Source: Nansenia antarctica
Taxonomy: Eukaryota > Chordata > Actinopteri > Argentiniformes > Microstomatidae
Reading direction: 5' to 3'
DNA: 64,000 bases
NCBI GenBank assembly: GCA_963989245.1
Contig: OZ022341.1
Coordinates: 76,699,529-76,763,528, forward strand
The notes below the pieces were generated by a model, which made no database searches, was not told the DNA's origin, and saw only the letters and a program-made list of their open reading frames with translations. Of the stretch, positions 41,374 through 50,834 are shown piece by piece; position 1 is the stretch's first letter; each line of letters starts with the position of its first letter. The translations under genes and the position numbers were made by a program.

Positions 41374-42738
41374 TTATGGTGGATTGTTTTGCAGGATTAT
41401 GGAGAGAGGTGTTCCGGTGGTCCATTGTGCTTCTTGAATTAACTGCGTCAGTGATGGATTGTTGATTGCTCGTTGGATATATTTCTGAGTGAGAATGGTG
41501 TTTCTTTGTTTGATGGTTTGGAGTCCGGACATGCTGTGGATGTATTGAGTGCTGATGTACATCGGGAGTCTGTATGCCATTTTTATTGCCTTGTTTTGGA
41601 TGGTTTGGAGTCTGTTGAACTGGTGTTGTGAAGCTGTGGTCCAGGCTGGTGCTGCATATTCGAATAGTGATCTGATGTATGATTGGTAAACTTTGAGGAT
41701 GATTTCTGGTGATGCTCCGTGTTTGTGTCCGCTGAGTGCTTTGAGGTGGTTGAGTCTTTGATTTCCTTGTTTTTCCAGGTTATTGATGTGAGTGGTCCAT
41801 GACATGTTGATGTTTCTTTGAAAAGTGACTCCTAAGAACTTTGCCTCTTTGGCCAGGGTGATGGGGGTGTTATAGAGGGTGAGGTGGACGACAGGTTTGA
41901 GATGGGGGTTTTTGGTGAATAATATGAGCTGTGTTTTGGTGGGGTTGAGTTTGATTCTCCAGGTGTTGGACCAGGTTTCTATTGTAGTGATGCATGATTG
42001 GAGTTTTTTGGCAGCAAGTGGAATGGATTTTGAATGAGTCCAGTAGCTGAGGTCGTCGGCAAATTGTGAAACATGTCCAATGGTGGGTGGGGGGTAGTAG
42101 ATGTCTGAGATGTAGACGAGGAAAAGGAGGGGACTGAGGACTGCACCTTGTGGAACACCGGCTTCAGGAGTGAAAGGGGTGGAGAGGGACGTGTTGACTT
42201 TGACCTTGATTTGACGATTATGAAGAAAGCTTGATATTATGTTGTAGATGGGAAGTGGTAGTTTGAATTTATTGTCTTGGAGTTTGAAGAGTAGTCCGTT
42301 GTGCCACATTTTGTCAAATGCCTTTTCTACATCGAAAAATATTGCCATGGTGAATTCTTTTTTGGTGAGACTGCGGGTGATTGCTTCTGACAGCCAAAGG
42401 ATATTGTCAGTGGTGGATCTGTTTTTGCGGAAGCCAGCTTGGTGAATGCCCAGGAGTCCCGTGTGCTCTATGTGCAATGTGAGGCGTGCAGTGATGGTGC
42501 GTTCAAACAGTTTCCCAATGTGACTGAGGAGGCTGATGGGTCTGTAGCTGGTGGGGTTTTTGGGGTCTTTACCTGGTTTGTGGATCATTATGACTGTGGC
42601 TGTTTTCCAGGGTAAGGGGAAGTGCCCGGTGGTAAGACAGGTAGTGAAGAGGAGGGAGAGCAGGTTCAGGTAAATATCAGGTGCTTGTTTGATCAGGATG
42701 GTGTCAATATTGTCTTCTCCTGGTGCTTTATTTTTCAT
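41374..42738 (-). CDS. LINE ORF2, reverse transcriptase part
   Basis: 454 codons: HKPGKDP..SYRPISLLSHIGKLFE, GFRKNRSTTDN, FFDVEKAFDKMWHNGL, GVPQGAVLSPLLFLVYISDI and the catalytic FADD (QFADDLSYW) are all present. It copies element RNA at the nicked target. The C-terminus lacks an obvious RNase H domain. It overlaps the endonuclease frame by 11 bases in another frame, so one small indel splits ORF2 and the copy is probably inactive. Confidence 0.85.
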   Translation of the reverse strand: MKNKAPGEDNIDTILIKQAPDIYLNLLSLLFTTCLTTGHFPLPWKTATVIMIHKPGKDPKNPTSYRPISLLSHIGKLFERTITARLTLHIEHTGLLGIHQAGFRKNRSTTDNILWLSEAITRSLTKKEFTMAIFFDVEKAFDKMWHNGLLFKLQDNKFKLPLPIYNIISSFLHNRQIKVKVNTSLSTPFTPEAGVPQGAVLSPLLFLVYISDIYYPPPTIGHVSQFADDLSYWTHSKSIPLAAKKLQSCITTIETWSNTWRIKLNPTKTQLILFTKNPHLKPVVHLTLYNTPITLAKEAKFLGVTFQRNINMSWTTHINNLEKQGNQRLNHLKALSGHKHGASPEIILKVYQSYIRSLFEYAAPAWTTASQHQFNRLQTIQNKAIKMAYRLPMYISTQYIHSMSGLQTIKQRNTILTQKYIQRAINNPSLTQLIQEAQWTTGTPLSIILQNNPP

Positions 42739-44110
42739 TTTTTTGAGGAGGGCTTTGATTTCGTGGGGGGGTTATTGGTTGTGTCAGTGGGTGGTCAGCT
42801 GCTGGGATGAGAGGTGGAGAGGAATTGGTTGTGGTCTTGTCAACAGTTTCTTTCCAGTCCTGGTTGAAGTGTGGAGCTGAGGGACATGTGTGGATATTTT
42901 GAAGGTGGTTTCTGAATATATTTGCTTTTTCTTGATTGCTGTCGATGATTTGGTCTTGGTGTGTTAGAGTTGGTATATTGTTTTGGCTTTGTGAGCCATT
43001 CATGTTTTTTATTTTTTGCCAGAAACTACGTGGGTTGGTTTTGTAATCATTGTGCAGTTTTTTGTAGAATGACTTCCATTTTTCCTGTTTGCGTAGGGTG
43101 AGCTGCTGTCTGATTTGGTTCTGGAGCCTGTTTATTTCTGCTTTGGTGTCAGGTGATCTGTGTTTGAAGTAGTGTCTGCGTAGTTTTCTTTTCTTTTTGA
43201 TCAGATGTAGGATGTGGGCTGGGAGCTGCTGCAGTGGTTTGGAGGTAGTGTGTAACGGGATGCATGTGTTGCGTGCCTGGGTGAGGATTGATCCAATGTG
43301 TGTGGCCAGCTGGTCCAGTGAGTGGTGGTTGTGTGGGATCTGAGTGATTTGTGTGGTTTGTTCAGTGATGTATTTCCTGTAGTTTTCCCAGTTGGCTTTT
43401 TTGTAGTTGAACCGTGGTTGTTGTGGTATGTGTTGGAGTTTGAGGGAGAAAGTGGTTAGGATGGGGAGGTGGTCGCTGCCAATGTCGTGGCTAACAGTGA
43501 AGTTTTGGAGAGTGGCTGAGAGGTCTGGTGATGAGAGAGCCAGGTCCAGTATGTCCGTGGCGGAGTTGGCAGAGTGGATGAATGTGGGTTCGTCATTGTT
43601 GAGGATGGTGAGGTTGGTGGTGTCCAGTATGTCTTTCAGTGCTGTTCCAGATTTATTTGTGGTATTGCAGTTAAAATCCTTGTGCTTGGCATTAAAATCT
43701 CCCAGTATGAGTACATTTCTGTTGTTATTGGTGATGGTGTGGATAAGTTTTTCAGAGGGTTGTGATCCAGGAGGGCAGTAAATGGAGGTGATGAGAAGAG
43801 TAGTGGATGGATTTAGAAACAGTGTGGCTGCCATGTATTCGTTATTAGAGAGTTCTTCTTGTGTGAGGTTAAAAAGGGTTTCCTTGTATTCTGTACCCTG
43901 TTTGATTAATAGTGCCACCTTGCCCCCATGGCCTGCTGGCCGTTCCTTCCTTAGAATATTAAAGCCGTCCATTTTGAAAGGTGTGTCTTTACTGAGGAGG
44001 GTTTCATTGATGGAGGCTACTGTGACCTGTTCCTCTGCTAGAATAACTTTCAATTCGCTTTTGTTTTTCCTTATTCCCCTGATATTAATGTGTAAAAAGG
44101 TGGTAGCCAT
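42728..44110 (-). CDS. LINE ORF2, endonuclease part
   Basis: 460 codons. Apurinic-endonuclease-type motifs: HINIRGIRKN at the start, INETLL, ITSIYCPPG, LILGDFNAKH, DILDLALSSPDL and SDHLPI, which together supply the catalytic Asn, Glu, Asp and His. This domain nicks target DNA. The segment past ~residue 225 is a basic linker toward the reverse transcriptase. It ends early by frameshift relative to the RT frame. Confidence 0.85.
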   Translation of the reverse strand: MATTFLHINIRGIRKNKSELKVILAEEQVTVASINETLLSKDTPFKMDGFNILRKERPAGHGGKVALLIKQGTEYKETLFNLTQEELSNNEYMAATLFLNPSTTLLITSIYCPPGSQPSEKLIHTITNNNRNVLILGDFNAKHKDFNCNTTNKSGTALKDILDTTNLTILNNDEPTFIHSANSATDILDLALSSPDLSATLQNFTVSHDIGSDHLPILTTFSLKLQHIPQQPRFNYKKANWENYRKYITEQTTQITQIPHNHHSLDQLATHIGSILTQARNTCIPLHTTSKPLQQLPAHILHLIKKKRKLRRHYFKHRSPDTKAEINRLQNQIRQQLTLRKQEKWKSFYKKLHNDYKTNPRSFWQKIKNMNGSQSQNNIPTLTHQDQIIDSNQEKANIFRNHLQNIHTCPSAPHFNQDWKETVDKTTTNSSPPLIPAADHPLTQPITPPRNQSPPQKNEK

Positions 44111-44155
44111 AAAGTAAGGTTCAACAACTTAAAAAAAATAAGTTTAATGAGCAGG

Positions 44156-44980
44156 TTAAAAGACAGGACTGTTTAAAAAGCTGGTGTTCTTTCTAACGCT
44201 TTCCAGGATTTTTAAAATTGTGTTCTCATCCTTGCACAACAGTCTGAGGTCATCCTGTAGCTTGGTGAGGTTTGTGCTGGGGTCTTGGGGGGTCGGTGGT
44301 ATGGTTTGGGGATTTAGTGGATTGGCAGTAGTGGGGGGGAACTGGAAATTTGAGTGATTTTGTGGCCGGGAACTTCTTGGTGCAGTGGTGGTGAGGGCTA
44401 GGTAGGTGGGGCAGGTCTTGGAGATGGAGGGGTGCTTGCCACCACAGTTTGCACATTTGGAGTCTGATTTGTCCTTAGTGCATTGTTTGTGGTGGTGGTT
44501 ACCTGAACATCTGAGACATGTGACTGGGTTCTTGCATTGCATTGATGTGTGGTTGAATTGTTGGCAGTTGAAACACTGCTGGGTGGATGGGGGTGGGTGG
44601 GATTTCTCAATTCTGTAGTGAAAGTAATTCATGAAGAAACCTTCTTGGAGGAGGCCAGGTGCATCTGTGGGGTTTGTGAGGTTAATCCTTATGAAGGTGG
44701 TGGGTTGTTGAGTGGCTCTGCTGATGATCCGGTGTGCTTTGGTGATGGAGATGCCTTGTTTTTCCAGTTCTTCTTTAATTTCTTCAGTGTCGATGCCAGT
44801 GTTGACTCCTTTGATGATCAACTGTTTGATTTGTTGATGAGTTGTGGTGGTTGGTGTGGCGTTTCTTGCTGGGCGGTATGTAATTTTTGAGTTCTGGAAT
44901 GAGTCTTGGGGCCAGGGAGAGAGAAGGGAGTTTATGGAGTGTATGTCGTGTGTGAATATGAGGATGCCTCCTCGTTGCAT
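44156..44980 (-). CDS. LINE ORF1, C-terminal part with zinc knuckles
   Basis: A Gag-like nucleic-acid-binding protein. Residues ~30-125 look like a PRE_C2HC region, then three CCHC-type knuckles (CFNCQQFNHTSMQC, CLRCSGNHHHKQC, CANCGGKHPSISKTC). It is separated from the upstream ORF1 part by an A12 run (T12 on plus, 44989-45000), where the frame changes. Confidence 0.75.
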   Translation of the reverse strand: MQRGGILIFTHDIHSINSLLSPWPQDSFQNSKITYRPARNATPTTTTHQQIKQLIIKGVNTGIDTEEIKEELEKQGISITKAHRIISRATQQPTTFIRINLTNPTDAPGLLQEGFFMNYFHYRIEKSHPPPSTQQCFNCQQFNHTSMQCKNPVTCLRCSGNHHHKQCTKDKSDSKCANCGGKHPSISKTCPTYLALTTTAPRSSRPQNHSNFQFPPTTANPLNPQTIPPTPQDPSTNLTKLQDDLRLLCKDENTILKILESVRKNTSFLNSPVF

Positions 44981-44998
44981 GCGGACTATTTTTTTTTT

Positions 44999-45688
44999 TT
45001 ATATGTCTGGTTTGCATCGGATCAATTCTTCGTAGATGGATTTGTTGGTGGTAAAGGTGCCGTGGTTGATATTGTCTAACACTACTGGTATGAGTGAGGG
45101 GTTTTTGGGTGACTCTGGGTGGTCTGGTTTTGCTCTCTTCTTGGGGTTGGATGGGAAATGATCACTATATTTGTCCTTGTTTTGGTGAACAGTCTCTGAG
45201 TAGGTGGGCAGGTGGGGGGGTACGAGGGGTGTCTCCATAGGGTTGCCATTCACCAGGGTTGAGCTCATGTGTCCAACTATGTTTTGGAGTTGAGGGATGT
45301 AGTGGGCAAGTGGGGTTGATTGGATGTTCTTGTTGAGTTCAATGAGTAGTAGTTGGAGTTTATCCAGCAAGGCTAGGACGTGGGTTTCGGCAGAGATGTG
45401 GGGTTGAGGGGTTAGTGCTGCATTAGTGCTGGTTGGAATGACAAGTGGGGTGGGGAGTGCTGGTGTTTCCTTAGATGCTTTGGTCACTTGTAGTTTGTGG
45501 GTGCTCTTTGCTGGTGCAGTGATTCCTCCTGGTGGTGGGATGGGTAGTAGTGAATCCAGATCTTTGAGAGTTGCTGTAATAAAACTGTCTACTGAGGGTG
45601 ATCGGTCTTTGGGGGCTTTTGGTCTGGTGGCTTGCTGCTCACGGCGGGGCAGGCGTGGGCCTTTGGGGGGTTGAGTGGGTGGTGGTGG

Positions 45689-45725
<37 letters not shown>

Positions 45726-45787
45726 GACAGTGTGGTTTTCTGCTGGTCTCCTTGTGGTTCCTGCTCGAAGTCAGATTCTGAGAACAA
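44999..45787 (-). CDS. LINE ORF1, N-terminal part, start lies in flanking DNA
   Basis: 262 codons. The first nine codons (MFSESDFEQ) come from the target repeat and its duplication, not from the LINE, so the LINE is 5'-truncated within ORF1 and the ATG is accidental. The rest is low complexity: a poly-Q tract encoded by (CAA)n at 45689-45724, then P/T/K-rich sequence. It ends at the A12 run. Confidence 0.6.
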
Positions 45788-46890
45788 TTTATACCAGCAT
45801 TACCACACTCGGTAAGGTTTCAGCCATGAATATCAAAAGAGCTTTTAATGGGGAACACTCACTGTCAAGTTATCACAACAAAAGCATTCCATTCGTCAAC
45901 AGTGTTTTCCACAAGTAGCCTGACAGCCGCTTGGGTCTGAAATAATTTGCATCTCCATAGTAATTGTCATCAGCTGATTGACCATTTCGCGTTTGAGTGG
46001 AACTTTATAAAAAATACAAAAAACGAAATACTGGAACGAAATATCACACAATAATGAAAAATGTATCGAAATATGACTCATAGAACATAGGCTACATTAA
46101 AATAAGATCAAACATGACTGATACACCCAACTATGAAACATTCAAACGGAATAGTACGCCAGACCCTGTCCCAAGATACACAGACCCCCGCCCGATCACC
46201 ATTTTGTTTGGTTTTATTATTTACTTTAATTCTTTCTTTTTTTCCACTGCAATCATTGTAGGCCTACAGAAATATGTCGCCTACAGAGAGAGTGCTGGGG
46301 ATGGGGGTGGGGGAGTCCTACGTGCCATTAGGGTACAAGTGAATCAGGCAGTAGTAAAAGAAAATACACTGATCGAGGTCGTTAGTGAAATCCATGTAGG
46401 CTATGTGCATCCCTTCCCCCCACTTTTCAATGTGTCAACGCTGGATGTGGCTCAGTTTGTCATAAAATACATTTCAAAAGTAATGTAGTACATTTCAAAC
46501 CTGCTAACTGCGACACTTTAATGAATGTGCAATAATACTATGTGCAATTAATATGACTACCCTTGTGTACATAAGGTTCAGAGATAGGAAAAGTTAGGAT
46601 ATGTTTAGCATAGCATAGAGTACAGCACAGTGTTCTATTGTATAGTATAGTAGTATAGTATAGTAGATAGTGTACCTTTATTTATGTAAACCAGCTCTTT
46701 TCCCTTCTTGTTTTTAGTCTTTTTTCCTAGCACCACGGGAGCCCCCCCTCCTAAATGTCGTTGTATGGTACCTGTACTGTATTAATGACAATAAAGACCA
46801 TTCATTCATTACTCCATCTGGACACCAGGGGGCGGCAGAGAACTCCTGATGGACTTATCTCTCAGGTGCGTCTCCAGTGGCCTTTCAACC
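45761..46890 (+). repeat. Composite repeat unit, copy 2, right part
   Basis: Continues the match to 23967-25075 after the LINE. It has a 36-base extra block at ~45955-45990 absent from copy 1, and the LINE 3' tail (46490-46811). Confidence 0.75.
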
Positions 46891-46904
46891 GCATTCCCTC
46901 ATCT

Positions 46905-47030
46905 GGTCTCCTCTCCTCTCTACACTACACAATCTGGTCTCCTCTCCGCTCTACACTACACAATCTGGTCTCCTCTCCGCTCTACACTACACAATCTGGT
47001 CTCCTCTCCGCTCTACACTACACAATCTGA
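46905..47030 (+). repeat. Minisatellite, 31-bp unit, four copies
   Basis: Same unit and position as 25090-25405 in the sister repeat, but only four copies. Confidence 0.8.
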
Positions 47031-47084
47031 CACAGCTACACTTTCATATTAGCCTACTATTGATGATGATGATTTAAAAATGGC

Positions 47085-48324
47085 ATCGTGCGTCCAAGCA
47101 TTTGGGATACCGTTAGTGCATTCTCAAAAAGACGTATTAGTATTACTACAACCCTGAAATGTTTAGTTTTCAGGGTTAACAAGTTTCAAATACTCATGTT
47201 GTCTTACATTTTTCCCCGATGTCTATGTATGACACATCATTTGAAAGCTTACAATCTGGAAATAATGCGATTACTTTGATTCATTTGATTCATTCATTGT
47301 GGTTCTCTTGTAGTCAAGAGTGTTTCAACAGAATTTCTAATTATAATTGTTGCGATAAAGCCAATTGTTGTCATTACTACAATTTACAGTCTATTTCTAT
47401 AAACACGTTAATAACATTGTGAATGTTGGCGATAGCTGAAAAAGTAATATGCCAGGGATGGGGTAGTCACTACTATTGGCCGCTACTATTGGTATAACTT
47501 GGTATAAATTGGGTGTCCTAGAGGTCCGCTAAAAGACAACTGATGACAACTACTACTATTTTGGGATGCAGGGTATTTTGGGATGCAGCTGGTTGGAAGG
47601 TATCACATTCAGGTTGATCAAACCTGGCATTCTAGATGTGTTTTTGCGGGGGTGTCCTTTTGGCAAAGTTTGAAAGTTTGAAAGTTTCGATGTCGACGCA
47701 AACTCTAGGACCATTCTGGTAACCAAGATTGTCAGAGACCAAGATTGTCTCTTGCTGTCAGAATGACGCTTCAGAGAGAGAGAGGGGTTGGGAGTAGCAG
47801 AGAGGCGTGAAAAAGCAACTCGATGTGTCTGTCTAACAACAGAGGCTGTCTGAACGCATATCTGACTGCTGATACGAAACCCACGTTCACTCTCTTAAGA
47901 GTTAGAGTTAGAGTCAGATAGACTTTAGTCAGATAACTTTTTTAGGGAGACAGTATGACATCCCCTGGCCACATGAAAGCCCGAAAGGACATGATAATGT
48001 GAGTATTATATGTTATTATATATTGTATCGACCGGAGAGAGAGTTCGCTCCCACTGGGCATCTTTTCCTCTAATTTCATTTCTAACCCTAAGTCTCTTTC
48101 TAACAACAATATTCGTTATTTAAACACAGCTAGACATCTACATTTCAGTTACAGGGTAACCCTGTGTGTGTGTGTGTGTGTGTGCGTGTCAACTAACACC
48201 TGGTCTACTACCGTTTTGGCCCCCCTTCCTAAACACCTGCGTGTTCTGAGCAAATGGCGAGGGTTAATAAAACCACAACGCGGGGGGTAAATAAACCCCC
48301 CCTTCTGTAAAAGAGCCCATGTTT
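47085..48324. other. No gene recognised
   Basis: Contains short duplications (ttttgggatgcag at 47560-47590, tttgaaag at 47665-47680) and a (gt)n run at 48163-48182. Nothing coding is supported. Confidence 0.35.
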
Positions 48325-49250
48325 TATGACCCCTCCCCTCATAAAAAAGAACAAAGGAAATCGAGATCAAAGAAAAGTACCCCATACTCACTACTCAGAG
48401 TGAATAGGAGCACCTCTTGTGCCCGACTTGGACTTATACAATTTAAAGTTCTTCATCGTGTCCATTTCAGTAAACACAGACTATCCAAAATATTCCCTGA
48501 GCTTAACGATATTTGTGATCGGTGTCACAATGCCCCAGCAGACCTTACCCATATGTTTTGGACCTGTCCTCAACTGACTGGATATTGGTCAAATTTCTTT
48601 AAAATGATGTCCGAGGCACTGGGTATTGATGTACGACCGAATGCCTTGACTGCCATCTTCGGGGTTTCAGAGAGCGATCGACTGACTAACATCCAAAAGA
48701 ATAGCATGTCTTTTGCTTCCCTATTGGCTCGGAGGAGAATACTGCTTGATTGGAAATCACCGAAACCGCCCACAGTCTCAGCATGGCTGAGAGACCTAAT
48801 GCTATATCTTAAATTAGATGCTATATCTTAAATTAGATAAATACACAATTAGAGGTTCCACAAGCAAATGTTATTCTACATGGGGCTCTGTGTTGGCATA
48901 TTTTGATGGTCTTAAGACTCTCCCTGAAGTTCCAACCTGAGGGATGCAGGCTTCTGACATGTCACCTCTCTAGTGTTGGTCCATGTAATGTTGCGACGAC
49001 CTGTCTCTGTAGATCCTATATGTACAATCTTGGTAGTTACCTGGTTGCAGCTGTGATACAACAACATTATTATTGTCCAGTGTGAACATTTATTTTAATC
49101 TATTTTCTTTTTCCTTTTTTAATGTTATTACTATGCTAATGTGACTTTAGGGCCCTGCTGGAAATGTTTGGGGTTGGGTGGGGGGGTGGGCAGAAATGTG
49201 TAAACATTTTTTGCAAATCAACATGTTTAATCATATTGTATTGTGTAACT
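48325..49250 (+). mobile_element. L1/Tx1-type LINE 3' fragment
   Basis: The frame 48319-48831 has the C-terminal zinc-finger-like signature CDRCHNAPADLTHMFWTC and ...LLARRRILLDWKSPKPPTVSAW, typical of L1-clade ORF2 C-termini. It is 5'-truncated. A T-run follows at 49259-49280. It lies just downstream of KLHL7 in the opposite orientation. Confidence 0.6.
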
Positions 49251-49661
49251 TTTGAATATTTTTTTTTTTTTTTTTTTTTTTGTAATAATAGTTAAACATT
49301 TAATAGTTGAAATAATCGTAGTAATAGTTCAATAATAGTTAAAAAAACAAACATTAAAAAGCATCACACACACACAAGCGTACACAAACACACAGACAAG
49401 TGTCACAGGCTGGACTCTTGCCGTCAGACCAGGACTGTGTGTGTGAAGGTCGTGACTGGCCGCTGTCTTTTCCGTTTCGGTGGTCCGGCGGAGCCTAGGT
49501 GGCGTTGTCAGACACACACACACACACACACACACACAACTGAGCACACCTCATGTTGCTGTCGATGAGGATGATGATGATGATGAGGATGATGATGGAG
49601 AGATGGTGTCTCCTGACTGTGTGTGAGCGTGAGTGTGTGTGTGGACCAGATCTATCTCCTG

Positions 49662-49743
49662 TTAGTTGGCTTCGCAGGTGTCCACCTGACAGATCAGACA
49701 ACTGGGGACAGGAAACGCTCTCACTTTACTGCAGGTCACCCAC
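49662..49743 (-). CDS. klhl7: KLHL7 last coding exon
   Basis: Acceptor tgttccag|G; reads WVTCSKVRAFPVPSCLIC..., stop TAA at 49662-49664. It completes the last kelch blade. Confidence 0.88.
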
Positions 49744-49747
49744 CTGG

Positions 49748-49803
<56 letters not shown>

Positions 49804-49840
49804 GAGTTACTTACAGAAAGAGATTACTCTCACACACTCA

Positions 49841-49877
<37 letters not shown>

Positions 49878-50134
49878 ACCCACCCACACCCACACCCACA
49901 CACACCCACACCCACACCCCTACCTGTCAGAGTCAGTGTGGTACTCCAGTACGTACTCCTGGAACCCGGCCAGTACGTAGATGACTCCGCCCACCGCCGC
50001 ACACTTCACCTTCAGGCCCCGCCACGGAATCGGCCTGGCCGCACACCACGCCTCCACGCCCCGCCACGGAATCGCCCTGGCCGCACACCACTCATTACTG
50101 CTGATGTCATAATACTCCACACTGTCCAGCCCCC

Positions 50135-50192
<58 letters not shown>

Positions 50193-50332
50193 TTGTTTAG
50201 CTACATTGAAATACATTATGCGAAATTACACACACACACACACACACACACACGAGTTACTTACAGAAAGAGATTACTCTCACACACTCACACACTCACA
50301 AACACACACTCACACACACTCACACACACACT

Positions 50333-50375
<43 letters not shown>

Positions 50376-50803
50376 CAGTACCCAGTTCGCTCTGCCCGCC
50401 CACAGCATAGATCCTGTTGTTGACAAACACCAGGCTGTGGTTCTTCCTGGCTTCCCTCATCCCACACAGCTCTCTCCATCTGCAGAGAGAGAGAGGGGGG
50501 GGGGGGGAGGGAGGGAGAGAGGGGGGGGGAGGAGGGAGAAACGGGGGGGGGGGGGAAGGGAGGGAGAGGGGGGGGGGAGGAGGGAGGGAGGGGGGGGGGA
50601 GAGAGGGGTGGGGGGAGGAGGGAGAAACGGGGGGGGAGGAGGAGGGGGGGAGAGGGGGGGGGAGGAGGGAGGGAGGGGGGGGAGGAGGGAGGGAGAGAGG
50701 GGGGGGGAGGAGGGAGAGAGGGGGGGGGGGAGGAGGGAGGGAGAGAGGGGGGGGGGGGGTCAGACTCATCTACATCTGCAGAGCTGACCCAGAAGACATC
50801 TGA

Positions 50804-50834
<31 letters not shown>

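Larger units (their letters stand above)
41052..45760 (-). mobile_element. Jockey/I-like non-LTR retrotransposon, nearly full length
   Basis: Flanked by ctgctcgaagt on both sides (41041-41051, 45761-45771), with the undisturbed site kept at 23967-23977. The minus strand carries ORF1 pieces, an endonuclease frame, a reverse-transcriptase frame and a ~320-base 3' UTR with a duplicated 'tagatggaggggaggagcgg' block. The 3' end has no poly(A). The zinc-knuckle ORF1 preceded by a PRE_C2HC-like region suggests the Jockey or I group; the clade is not settled. Confidence 0.8.

Noticed and set aside
45762..45787. ATG at 45785-45787 as the genuine start of LINE ORF1
   Set aside because: It lies in the flanking composite repeat outside the target duplication, and the same bases exist at the empty site. 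The ORF is an accidental fusion.
50206..50787. 193-codon frame with TH and G/R-rich tracts
   Set aside because: A product of (ac)n followed by the purine tract. The KLHL7 exon on the other strand is the real feature.
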